Both the position numbers and the translations under genes were made by a program. A DNA stretch of 64,000 bases from Metridium senile (taxonomy: Eukaryota > Cnidaria > Anthozoa > Actiniaria > Metridiidae), in assembly GCA_949775045.1 (NCBI GenBank), contig OX459101.1:197501-261500 (forward strand), in the 5' to 3' direction. Below, in pieces: positions 36,640 to 48,700 of the stretch. The notes under the pieces are model-generated. The model had not been told where the DNA came from. It made no database searches and saw nothing but the letters and a program-made list of their open reading frames with translations. Position 1 is the first letter of the stretch. Every line of letters starts with the position of its first letter.

Positions 36640-37652
36640 GAAAAAGGGAAAAATGAACCAAGTTAGGAATGAAAGAGACAAGTAAAAGAAGGGAAGGAAA
36701 GAAGGAATGAATGAAGGATGGATGGATGGAGTGTTTGGAGGAAGGAAAGGAATGAAGGAAAGAAAGAAAGAAGGAAAGAAGGAAGGAATGAAGGATGGAT
36801 GGGAGGTAGGGAGGTAGGAAAGGAAGGAATGAAAAAGGAGGGAAAGAAGGATGGATGGATGGAAGGAAGGAAGGAGTGTTTGGAGGAAAGAATGAAAGAA
36901 GGAAGGAATGATGGATGGATGGATGGATGGAAGGATGGAAGGTAGGGAAGGAAGGAAGGAATGGAAGAAGGAGAGAAGTAAAGAAAGGAAGGAATGATGG
37001 ATGGATGGATGGATGGATGGAAGGATGGAAGGTAGGGAAGGAAGGAAGGAATGGAAGAAGGAGAGAAGTAAAGGAAGGAAGGAATGATGGATGGATGGAT
37101 GGAAGGATGGAAGGTAGGGAAGGAAGGAAGGAATGGAAGAAGGAGGGAAGTAAAGGAAGGAAGGAATGATGGATGGATGGATGGAAGGATGGAAGGTAGG
37201 GAAGGAAGGAAGGAATGGAAGAAGGAGGGAAGTAAAGGAAGGAAGGAATGATGGATGGATGGATGGAAGGATGGAAGGTAGGGAAGGAAGGAAGGAATGG
37301 AAGAAGGAGGGAAGTAAAGAAAGGAAGGAATGATGGATGGATGGATGGATGGATGGATGGATGGATGGATGGATGGATGGAAGGAAGGAAGGGAAGGAAG
37401 GAAGGAATGGAAGAAGGAGGGAAGTAAAGGAAGGAAGGAATGATGGATGGATGGAAGGATGGAAGGATGGAAGGTAGGGAAGGAAGGAAGGATTGGAAGA
37501 AGGAGGGAAGTAAAGGAAGGAAGGAATGAAGGATGGATGGATGGAAGGATGGAAGGATGGAAGGTAGGGAAGGAAGGAAGGAAGGATTGGAAGAAGGAGG
37601 GAAGTAAAGGAAGGAAGGAATGTAGGAAAGAAGACGAAAGGAAGTAACACAT
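36640..37652. repeat. GGAT/GGAA minisatellite, about 1 kb
   Basis: It is built of gaaggaaggaatgatggatg-type units inside a larger period of about 80-85 bp (ending gaaggagggaagtaaagg). It fills the space between the convergent MIB and TXNDC5 3' ends, stopping 40 bases before the TXNDC5 stop. Long Pro/Ser/Phe or Lys/Gly/Met frames here are artefacts. Confidence 0.95.
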
Positions 37653-37692
37653 ACTTTATTAATATTTATTGATAAATTATTATTATTAATAT

Positions 37693-38509
37693 TTACAACT
37701 CGTCTTTATCATGATTGGCCACTACAAACTTGTAGAGACTCTCTAAGTCTCGTTTTCCAGTGTATTCCTGCTTTTGGCTTCCTTCTTTGAAGAGCATCAG
37801 AGTTGGATATCCATTTACCTAGTCAAGAAACGAAATTCATTTTGATTCCTTTTTAAGAATCTTAGTAAATCAAAGTCCAATGTGTCATCAATAGAATAAA
37901 CTTTTGTTCTGTACGATTGGTCCTTCATAATTACAATAATAAGATAACAAAATAATGATTGTTTCAGTGAAGATACCTACCCCAAAACTCTGACAAAGTT
38001 TCTCTTCAGCAGTACAGTCAACCTGACGACAAATCAAGTATTTTCAGTTAGCTAGTTGATGGCTAGGGAACTGACCTTCAATGTCAATAGGTGGACGTGA
38101 AGTGACATATTTTGTTATGGTTTTGCCAACCAACCATTGTTGAACAAAGAAAATTAAAACATCTATTGTTAAAATGGTAGGCAAATAAGCATCAAAATAC
38201 CAACACTTGTAAACACTACGCTTACTTATAATGTACCTGAATGTCAACAACATACACTCAGTGATGTAATAGTACCCCCTTTCCCTGGGGTTATTATAGA
38301 AGCCTCACCCCCACCCCCTCAGAAGTAGTACTTACTTTAGCTATTTTAGGTCCTCCTGCAGTATCAGCACATTTATTGGCCAACTGTTCCCAGATTGGAG
38401 CCAGATTTTTACAATGAACACACCTAACAGAATGATACAGAAAACAATAATGATGATGAAGATGGTGATGATGATGATGATGATGATGCTGATTGTGATG
38501 ATGATGATA

Positions 38510-38560
<51 letters not shown>

Positions 38561-38572
38561 GTGGTGATGATA

Positions 38573-38638
<66 letters not shown>

Positions 38639-41600
38639 TTGATGATTATGATGGTGGTGATGATAATGATGATGATGATGATGATGATGATGATGTTGAT
38701 GATGATGATGGTGATGATGATGATGTTGATGATCATGATCATGGTGATGATGATAATGATGATGATGATGATGACTGTGATGATTATGTTGTTGTGTTTA
38801 TATACTGTGACAATATAGAAGTGGAGCAAGAGAGAAGTAACAAAGAAGTTACACTAAGCGTAGCTGAATACTAACCAAGGTGCATAAAACTTGACAAATG
38901 TTGTGCCAAAGGAAACCATTGAATCAAAATTGTTTTCGTGAAGCTGGTAGGGTTTTATCTGACAAATAAGAATCACAATTGAAACATATGGCCCATTTTA
39001 TCCACTTATAAGTGTATATTAATCATACCAAGTGATCAGGGTCTTTGACTGTTGAATCAGCAGCTGGAGGTGGTTCAGTGGCCGGTGATGGTGGTGGCAG
39101 AGGTGTTGTAGGGGGTGATGTGCTATAGTCAGATATCTTGGAGGTGACATAAGACTCCAGCTCATGCAGTCCTCTGCTACCAGTGTAGTGATCAACCTGG
39201 TGAAAGATAAAAGGATCTTTTGTTGACTTTCTCTTTATGGTTTTGCTTTATAATTTAGAGGATAATATGACAATTTATAAGACTATCATAGACCACATCG
39301 AAATATGGCATCCAATTTTAATAACTATTGTTCTTGATTGACTAGCCTCCTGTTCACCTTGAAACACAATCAAGTTTTCATATCTATGAGAGGCTAACCA
39401 GTTAAAAACAATAGTTAATAAAACTGGATGCAACATTTAGATTCAGTGTATGATTTTCAAGACTATGATGATAATGATGATTGACCATATTGATAATTTT
39501 CATGACCATATAAAGTGATCATGATGGTACTTTTAATGTCCATGATAATGATGATGACAATTATGATGATGACAATGCTCATATCAATGTCAATAATAAT
39601 GTCAATGATGATGATCTTACTGGTAATACTAATAAATGTTGGTAATACTAATGCTCATGATAGTAATGGTGATGATAATGTTCATAAATATGAAGATTAG
39701 CATAATGATGATGATAATATTTTACAATGGTGGTAACAATAATGATAACAATAATGATCACAACGATAATCATGGTATTGACTATGACAATGATTCATTG
39801 ATTGGTAGACATATTCACCTCCTGGCCATCTTGGAACAGTTTCAATGTTGGAAAAGCATTCACATTGAGTTGAGTGCACTTTGACTTCTCAGTGGTGCAA
39901 TCAATCTAGAACACAAAACCAACATTTTAAGGGATGGACCATTAGATATTTAATGGGAGGAGGGGGAGGAGTAATTTCCAGTGTAGATCTATGTTTATTT
40001 TTGCTCTCAAAGCTGTGTGTGATATTTTTTCAGCTTTTACGGCTTTTGTCAGTTTTTTTTTGGTTGTGCACACTATTTTTTTCTAAATAAATATGTGCTT
40101 GATATTTATTCTTACTTTAATAAACATTTTTATTAACAAAATCAATAACTATTATAATCACAAATACAATCAATACCTTGGAAATTGTGATTCCTGTTGA
40201 GCCTCTATGTTGTGAAGCTAATTTTTCCCAGACAGGAGCAAGACGTACACAATGGATACACCTGTAGTGATCAAAGCACATTGAGGCTTACTGAGATGAA
40301 CTATATAAGAACACATGCAGTACATGTAATAAAAACTCAAAAAACTTGTTACATTGTATTAAAATAAATGCTTAACTAATTACATAATATACACTCATTT
40401 AAACAATTGTTCTGGCAGCTCAAAGCAACGAGCATCAAGCCAAGACTGAAATGCATGCTGGTTTTGTGTTGGTAATGTATTGAAATTACACTTGTTATCA
40501 ACAAAATTGATTCTAATGGAACAACAAGCACATGAAATATACTCAAAGGTTGTAATTAGTTTGAATTCTTTAGGAAAAGACTGATTTCTATTCATTACCA
40601 GTACAAAACCAGCATTCATTTTGGTCTTGGTTAAGCTGAGACAGCGTTTTCTGAAATAAGTACTATATTGTTCAGTGAGAAATGATGTATGAAAAATATT
40701 TTTAAACAGTAGAGGTGGTGATTGTGATATAGTTTTTGATGCTGCTATGATAATAACAGTCATATTATTAAGTAATTCATTTCAAAAGTCTTTACCACGG
40801 AGCATAGAACTTGACAAAGTGTAATCCCAATGCAACCTTCTCATCAAAGTTGTTTGCTGTCAAGACATGAACATTATTGACAATTACACTGTCCGTACTC
40901 CCTGTTGCACTAGTCTGAAAACGAAACAAAACGTATTATCAATCAATCCATAACATATATCAGCCAGTCAGTTTATCAATAAAATGAATGAATCAGTCAT
41001 TAACCAACCTTTCAATCCATCAATCAATCTTTCAATCAATTACTCAAATTGATCTCCTATCATTCAAACAATCTATCTGCAGTCAATCAATCATTCAATC
41101 AATCAATTACTCAAATTATTGATCACCTATATATCATTCAAACAATCTATCAATCAATCCATTGATCAATCAATCTTCCAATCAATTACTCAAATTGATC
41201 ACCTATCATTCAAACAATCTATGAGTCAATCCATCAATCAATCTTTCAATCAATTACTCAAATTGATCTCCTATCATTCAAACAATCTATCAGTCAATCC
41301 ATCAATCAATCTGTCCATCAATCCATTAGTCTGTTAGGCATTACCTCTTTGAATACTACTTTATTAGCAAACTTCATCAAGTCAGCCACACTTCTCTTGC
41401 CATGGTATCTCTTAATAACACCATTATAGTACAGTCTTAGCCTGTTAGAAACAAAACACACACAAAAAAAAACAATTATTTACACAAAATATTTGAATTT
41501 GTAATTTTGAAAACACACCCACAAGTAGCATTCTACGGGTAATCTGTAATATTAATACTGATAATATTTAATGAGGGAACCAATGGGATAAGAAAGTGAA

Positions 41601-44484
41601 CGAGAAAAAAAGAAAATGATGACCAAATGCACAACTAACTGAATGACAAATAGATAAATGGGATTAATAAAAAAAATAGTTGATCCTTGAGGACATAAAA
41701 TACTGAGTGCGCATGAAGCAATCAATTTGGACTTGTTAATAACATCATACTGGATGGATGGATGCATCAAAATGATGTTATAGCATATTGTGTATCAAAG
41801 TGTTTCTTACGATGGATAAGCTTTGATGTTCTGCTTTGCGCATAAAGGAGTTTCAGCCACACAATCAACCTGAGGAAAATAAACATTTAAAACAAGTTGA
41901 AAAGCTGACTGAAAGAAAAGTGTACATACGTAAGTCATTTACTAGGTAGACTCTAAAAGCATTATTTTTCTTCTTTATTAACTATAGACAAGTAACAACT
42001 AAAAAGTCTTTTTTTTCTTGAAAAGTCAAAGAGAACATCTACTTACTCAAGTTACACTAAATAGCACAATTTAATGTCAATTCTATAATTTTTTCTGTCA
42101 TGACTTCAGCCATTATGTACAATTTAGTAAGTTTTTATTTCACTGAATATATCAGTATGCACAACTAGACGCACAGAAGAATGATCACTGACCACGCTCA
42201 GTCTCTGGTTTTTCTGATTTTGCATGTTAAACTGTTGTGATTTCATAATTTCATACCAAATAAGGCATGCTTGTTTAGCATCAGCAAAGCATTTATTTAC
42301 ATTATATATGCAGACACATTATAAAATAGCTATTTGAAATCACATATTTTGATTGGTTGAGGTGCATGCTTTATGAGAACACACAGCACGCGCGTTTGCA
42401 TGTTGATCAATTTGTATTTTATAAAAGAAATAAAAAACTTGCTTTCTGTGCTGTATGCATTTATAAAGCACTTGGGGTTTGTCAGAACACTTGAGAAGTG
42501 TTGAGAAGCACTCCACTTCACGTTGTGCTTCTCCTAACACTTCTCTCGTGTTCTGACAACCCAGCATGCTTTATAACTGCACACCGCATGTGCGCACATT
42601 TTCTATTTCTTCATTCATAGTGGTCATATTTTTACACTTCGCGCTGTTACTAAAAATCATACCTTTGCAATGCTTATATGTTTGTTTTTCTTCTTATATT
42701 CTGATGAGAGACTTTCCCACGTTGGCATCAGATTCTTGCAATGTTCGCACCTAATCAAAACAAACAATTGTATCAAATAGATGCAAAGCACATGCACACA
42801 CACATGCTACTAGACTACGAGTAGTCCTTCTTTTCCCTCCACAATCAGTAATTTAAAAAAGACTAGTGTTGCGGGATTCCTGTGGAGAGCGCCGGAAATA
42901 GATCGCTGAGTAGGGAGAGGAAAAGAAGGGACTACAGGCAACACTGTAAGAAACGAATTACCCATTGCTCTCACATCGGAAAATTCCGATTGGCTAAAAA
43001 CAATGGATCTGTGAGCAGCTGTAATGGATTGTGCCGAGCTGTCGAGCGTCATCGTGAAACATTCCAGCACACGGTCACCTAGTTTATTATGGCTGACCAT
43101 GAAGCTATTTTAAACGAGTGTCTGGAAAGTTTTCCAAATGTTTCATCCTTAAAAGAAGAACAGAAAGTGGCCGTTATCAATTTGCTAGATGGCAAAGATG
43201 TTTTCGCTGTTCTGCCGACTGGTTTTAGCAAAAGATTGATCTACCAACTATTTGTTTTGGCGAAGCTAAAATCTCAAAGCTGTTGTGTCCTTGTTGTTTC
43301 GCCATTGAAAAGTATTATTGACGATCAAATACGAGATTTAAATGATGTTGGCATCACTGCAACCAAAGTGAGCGAAAAATTTGATCTGAGATCTGAGAGT
43401 CAGTTCCATGTGTTGTTTTCTTCAGCAGAGGATTGCATGTCCACCAAATTCCATAGATGTTTACATTGCGAAGCAATAATAAGAGACTATTTTCCCGCGT
43501 GTTTAACAACCTAGCCATTTTACAGATCCAATTGGATTGGTTAAAATTAATTGGATTTAATGGCAGTCTAAATGATCCATTTGATATTGATTACCCGATG
43601 ACACGATTTTGACAACTTAGATAACTATGTGTTAAAAAAGGGTGGTAATTTGTTTCTTACAGTGTTGTCTGTAGTCCCTTCTTTTCCTCTCCTACTCAAC
43701 GATCTATTTCCGGCGCGCTCCACAGGAATCCCGCAACAGTCAGTTTTTTAAATTACTGATTCTGGAGGGAAAAGAACATACTACAAAATATCTACAACAG
43801 AACTATACTTGTGAAACCAGCTATCATTAATTTTAAAAAATTGCACAATATGTAACAAATTTGGTAGAATACGATACAACACACAATCTAACTGGCCAAG
43901 CACTAAATATCAGCCGATGGACAATACTGAATATTATGGACCGCAAATTGACCAATCACAGCACACCAAATGTCTACTGGAAATGCAATATTGCAAAGGT
44001 AATTCTTTACACGACTGACGATGAAAAAAAAGCCAAGCAAATGTAAATAACAAACTAAATGTCAATGTAAAATAGCAAACTAATGAATTTTTCGGTAATT
44101 TGGAAGAAATGTCAAAATCTTTTTTTTTCTCCTACGATGGTCAGTAATCTGAAAGTTCGAATCACAACAAAACAAGATTAGCGTTAGAGCCCGGGCTTGA
44201 ACAATGTTGAAAGTACTATACGAGTACCTTGTAGGCAATTTTAAAACCATTGTTATTAGAAGAACGCTTGTAAAGATGATTTGCCAAAGTTTTTCACATG
44301 CAAATCAACGAACAAAAGCTGCATGTTGTGTTACTTACCAACCACCAAAAAACATCACAAAATGAGGACTTTGAAGAGTTTTGTCAAAGTTTAGTTCAGT
44401 GAGTGGTACAACTGATGCCTCGACGAAACGTAGGAGAGATAACACAAAAAACACGGACGACAACAACACGTTGAAAGCCGCCAT
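37693..44484 (-). CDS. TXNDC5: Thioredoxin domain-containing protein 5-like (ER protein disulfide isomerase)
   Basis: Twelve exons join in frame on the minus strand: 44484-44339, 42750-42663, 41869-41811, 41441-41345, 40914-40796, 40261-40177, 39905-39819, 39196-39029, 38958-38876, 38423-38336, 38022-37981, 37818-37693. The product is about 395 aa. It has a signal peptide (MAAFNVLLSSVFFVLSLL), then three thioredoxin domains with motifs CEHC (aa 50-53), CIHC (171-174) and CVHC (312-315), a Pro/Thr linker before the third, and a C-terminal KDEL for ER retention. Three Trx domains plus KDEL match TXNDC5/ERp46, which introduces disulfides into secretory proteins. The vertebrate motifs are CGHC in all three domains, so the second residue differs here in each. 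The domain boundary W|C is split by introns in the same phase in all three repeats, a sign of internal triplication. The start was chosen for the signal peptide; an ATG 14 codons upstream has none. Confidence 0.92.
38087..38240 (+). mobile_element. MITE copy, AATAGGTGG family
   Basis: It carries ggttttgccaaccaaccatt and aacacttgtaaacactacgc in the same order as the copy at 45,472-45,610. It sits in intron 10 of the TXNDC5-like gene, not in an exon. Confidence 0.6.
38445..38790. repeat. GAT microsatellite in a TXNDC5 intron
   Basis: (GAT)n with scattered GGT, GTT and AAT interruptions, running for about 345 bases starting 22 bases upstream (in gene sense) of the tenth exon. Met, Ile or Asp runs read from it are artefacts. 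Confidence 0.9.
40940..41338. repeat. About 90-bp tandem repeat built of CAAT units in a TXNDC5 intron
   Basis: The phrase ttactcaaattgatc.cctat followed by cattcaaacaatctat and runs of caatcaatc recurs four times. Confidence 0.8.
42821..43784. mobile_element. TIR element carrying a RecQ-helicase fragment, in TXNDC5 intron 1
   Basis: The two ends are inverted copies over roughly 140-150 bp. The left includes ttcttttccctccacaatca, then ttgcgggattcctgtggag. The right has the reverse complement with a few differences. A second copy of ttcttttcc lies deeper in each arm. The centre holds an open frame (43,089-43,514) for the start of a RecQ-type helicase. No transposase is present, so this is a non-autonomous or deleted copy. 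No clear target duplication is visible. Confidence 0.65.
43089..43514 (+). pseudogene. RecQ-like DEAD-box helicase, N-terminal fragment
   Basis: The 141-residue frame begins MADHEAILNECL. It contains LKEEQKVAVINLLDGKDVF (the Q-motif region), VLPTGFSKRLIYQ where RecQ helicases have a PTGGGKSxxYQ Walker A box, and VVSPLKSIIDDQI, matching motif Ia. The Walker A box has lost the canonical GKS (it reads FSKR), and the frame stops before any DEAH box, helicase-C or RQC domain. It therefore cannot act as a helicase. It lies wholly inside the TIR element and reads opposite to the host gene. Confidence 0.7.
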
Positions 44485-44883
44485 CTTGTTTTCTCTTGGA
44501 CCACAGGGGACCCAACGTGACGTCATAGGTATAATTTTATTTATGCAAAAACGAATGGAATAGACAGATAAAACAAAGACAACAAATGAATGGAGAAATA
44601 AATAATTGATAGAGTAAGTTTAAAGGATGTATGAATAAATATAACATAAATAAGTTTACCCAAACCCAATCAAAATTCAACACTTTATTCTTTTCACTGT
44701 ATGAAATTAATTATTTTCACAAAATGACTCATATTTCCAAGTTTATTAAAAATATCTGAGGAATTCAACAAAAATAGATACACTTGATTTAGTGTACAAT
44801 AATACAAACGGTGATCTTCTCATAAACACAACATATTTAAAACAATTAATGAAAAATAAATTTGTCTCATTATATTGCACGCT

Positions 44884-45468
44884 CGCTAATTATGTTGCAC
44901 GCTTTTAGTGTTAGCGCTAATTATGTTGAAGGCTTTTAGTTTTTGCGCTAATTATGTTGCACGCTTTTAGTGTTTGCGCTAATTATTTTGCACGATTTTA
45001 GTGGTTAACGCTAATTATGTTGCACGCTTTTAGTGTTTGCGCTTATTATATATGCACGCTATTAGTGTTTGCGCTAATTATTTTGCACGCTTTTAGTGTT
45101 TGCGCTAATTATGTTGCACGCTTTTAGTGTTTGCGCTAATTATTTTGCACGCTTTCAGTGTTTGCGTTAATTATGTTGCACGTTTTTAGTGTTAGCGCTA
45201 ATTATGTTGCACGCTTTTAGTGTTGCGCTAATTATGTTGCACGCTTTTCGTGTTAGCGCTAATGTTGCACGCTTTTAGTGTTAGCGCTAATTATGTTGCA
45301 CGCTTTTAGTTTTAGCGCTAATTATGTTGCACGCTTTTAGTGTTTGCGCTAATTATGTTGCACGCTTTTAGTTATAGCGCTAATTATGTTGCACGCTTTT
45401 AGTGTTAGCGCTAATTATGTTGCACGCTTTTAGTGTTAGCGCTAATGTTGCACGCTTTTATTATGTTG
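44884..45468. repeat. About 32-bp satellite array, about 18 copies
   Basis: The unit is approximately gcgctaattatgttgcacgc followed by ttttagtgtta, with small indels. It resembles the terminal arm of the palindromic MITE at 13,024-13,171 and the tandem units after the MIB genes. It separates the TXNDC5 promoter side from the 3' end of the exonuclease gene. Confidence 0.85.
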
Positions 45469-45471
45469 TAC

Positions 45472-45612
45472 TATAGGTGGATGTACCAGTGACGTATTAT
45501 AATATGGTTTTGCCAACCAACCATTGTCATTAGAACCACAATCTATTGTGAAAATGGTTGTCAAATTAGCATCACAATACAAACACTTGTAAACACTACG
45601 CCCACCTATTGC
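45472..45612 (+). mobile_element. MITE copy, ATAGGTGG family
   Basis: TATAGGTGG at the left and CCACCTATT at the right form a short inverted repeat around ggttttgccaaccaaccatt and caaacacttgtaaacactac. Related copies: 38,087-38,240 and, inverted, 12,752-12,870. Confidence 0.6.
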
Positions 45613-45753
45613 AGTGCTCAACAACTAAACTTTCAATGTGACAAGACGCACGATAAGCCGCTTTTACCAGCAGTGAAGTGGGTTTTAAATAACTTTGAAT
45701 GTGACCACACGACCAAACCTTGGAATGAGCATTGCAAAGTAAAGCAACATTTG

Positions 45754-48700
45754 TCACCGTCTAGTTTGACGTTTGTGTGGTTTCGTCGCTCGATTGTCAT
45801 GTTTTATATTATCCTTCGGCTCCACAACGCCGGTCCTTATAGTGTTATCAACTGTGTTAGTCTTGGCAAATCTTTTTACATTATTATTATTGTTATGTTC
45901 CGCCTGCTTCACACTCGGAATATCGCTTCTCTTATTGTCATTTTCGGCGAATGTTAAGTTATTTTTTGGGGAGCCGTCAATCATTGTTGAATTTGAATTG
46001 GTTTCCGATTTTGATTTTCCCATCAGAATATCTCTATAATTAGTTGTCCTTGAGTTAGTACTGCCTGGCTTCTCATCGATGTGAAGCACATGTTCAGAGG
46101 CAATGTTATTATTATTAACCATCTCGACACGTTTATTCTTGTGAGAGTCTTTCTTATCTTTTTCTAAAACTGCAGAAGAGGGATCTTTTGTGTATTCCTC
46201 TGTAGTAGAACCACGTTCGGAAGATTTCTCCTGAGATCCACGAATGTCATTTCCATTCTTGTAATCATCTTTTTTGCTAATTTCTATACTAATATTCTTG
46301 GAGCATTCTTCGGGGTTTACCTGAGTTTCATACACTCTCTTCCTAGCCAAAGGCTCTCGTTGTGGCTTCGGTGGTGCTGGGATAGAGCCACCAGACCATG
46401 CAGAAAGAGGCCACTTCAACCTCCTTGCAGCCTCGGTACTTTGGTCTGGAGCAGACCCAATATATTCATTTATTTGTGCGCTATCCTTCGCTGCTTCTGT
46501 AATGGTCTTGCTTTTAGTTTCTTTAGAATCTCGTTCATCATATGCCGGTACTTTCTTTTCAAACGACCCCTGTTCTTTAGGAGCATCTGTAAGTGACAAT
46601 GCTTTACCCTTTGAAGATTCTACATTTTGTGATCTATTTGGAGATTTTGCCTGCTTTGTCTTAAATACACAATCACTTGCTTTAGGTGACCCTTCGACTT
46701 TCGGTACTGCTCTGCTGGATTTCATTGGAGGCGTATACTTGGGAGAAACATCTTTAGATTTCTTTGATGAAGAATGTTGATGGGTGGGATCATTTGTGTT
46801 TTGTGGCCATTTTTCTGTGGTAGATTTACTCGTGGATGGTCGTGGAAGTGACGATTTGGTACGTGAGTCAACCCTTTCCTGATTCTTCCCTGAAATAGCA
46901 GTAGGATTTCTTGGTCCAGAAGTTGTCGCTTTGGCTGCTGTACTATAGCTCTTTAATGCGCTTTCATGTGGGGTTACTCTACTAGAAGCTAGTGGCTGTG
47001 AAGCTTTGGGGGATGTAGTAGACTTTTTTGCTGAAGAATAATGTTCCCTCTCATTTGACGTTGAATGAACTTCGGAAGAGTCTCTTGATGATGGTGATGT
47101 TTTAGGTGGAGTAGTCTTTGGCGTCATAACACCGTCAGACATTTTTGAAGAATTGCTGGATCCTTTTCCATTTTTTGTCACAATATCGCTTTTGGAAGGC
47201 TCTTTTGATTTCCTAGGTGGAGTCATCGTAGGCTTCTTAACACTAACAGACATGTTCGAAGTGTTAACTTTCTCATCCCTGTCAACGCTTTTAGCTTCTG
47301 TTGAGGGTGAAGTCACATCAACATTTGGAGAGGCATCAACTTGCCTTTTAGGTTTTCCTTCCTTAGATGAATCTCTGTTAGTTTTATTTGATGGTTTTGA
47401 AGTGACATCCTCTCTCGACGATTCTTTCTTTAAAGGTCTAGGAGAAGTGGAATTACATGCGCTATTTGATGTAGCTTCCCCATTCATAGGATGTCTCTTG
47501 AATGGTCTTGAAGAAGAAGTAGACTTTGATGACAAAGAACTATCATTTCTGTGTGCTTTACGAGAAATAGAGCCATCTAAACGGGTTGATTCCGCTGGAC
47601 TATCGTTAGTTGACAAGTCTCTAGGTGATGTCGGTGAGGCTGTTTGAGGAGAAGGTAAATGGGAGGAATTACCAGAACTTGTTGCTTCTTTAGCGTCTGC
47701 TTTTGTAGTTTTAAGGTGTTCAGCATTTTGGATCTCAACTTCATTCGTGTGTTTAGAAGAACTACGCTTTACTTTATGAGCACGCTTCTCATGCTTCTCA
47801 TGATCTTTTGATGACCTTCTGTGTCTTTTACGCTCCTCTCTTGAGACTGCAGCAACAGAAGACGTCTTTTTAGAACCTTCCATGTCAATATTAAGCAATG
47901 ATTCACTGTGTTCATCTGAAGTGGTTGAGAAGGAATCATCGACGATTGTTCCCTTATCAGTGTTGATGGCCATGTTGTTATTATCTTTCACGTCAGAGTA
48001 TGGTATGCCTAATATCTCAGGAGATTCTCTACGATCCTCTACAGGTATTTCATCAATTTGTCCAGGGTTGTCCAGGTTGGGATGGTACATAGTTGGTTGG
48101 TACATCTGTGCAGGAAGAGGGTATCTATGTTGGTACCCACCAAACGGAACAAACCCTTGGTGACCAGGAAATGGTATTCCAGGAAACGGCATTAATCCTG
48201 GTCCAGGAAACATGGGCATCATGGGAGCCATTGGAGGGTAGAAGCCGTAGCCAGCTGGCACTGCAGGTGGGAGTCCAGGTACTGGGTAAGTGAATGGCAT
48301 TGGTTGTACAGGATACATTGATGGGTAGGTCCCGTCATGAAGATTCTCGACTAACTGGTAGAAATCAAGGCCATCTTCAGTGTCTGTGCTTCCAGCATCG
48401 ATCATATCATTATCTTTACTTTCAGGCGTACTTTCATTAGATGATGCTTTTTGATCATCTAAATCAGTCGATCCTGCTGTATTATGAGTATCCTCAAGTA
48501 CTAGTGGATCAGCAGATGTATCGTTTATGTCATCTCGTCTTTTCTGTTCAATTTGGTGAACTTTCATCTCTTCTTTCGTCTCTTTGAGCTGTGCAGCTTT
48601 TCTTTCAGGCGTAGTTTCTCCAATTATCATGGTATTATCAATGTTATGTTCTTTATGCTTGGATGCCTTATTCGCTGTGTCATCGATGTTGGAAATTTCA

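Noticed and set aside
36535..37652. Frames of 371 and 329 codons rich in Pro, Ser, Phe and Leu
   Set aside because: They arise from the GGAT/GGAA minisatellite. Overlapping frames on both strands are equally open and none has a domain.
38341..38829. Met- or Ile-rich open frames
   Set aside because: Translation of the GAT microsatellite inside a TXNDC5 intron.
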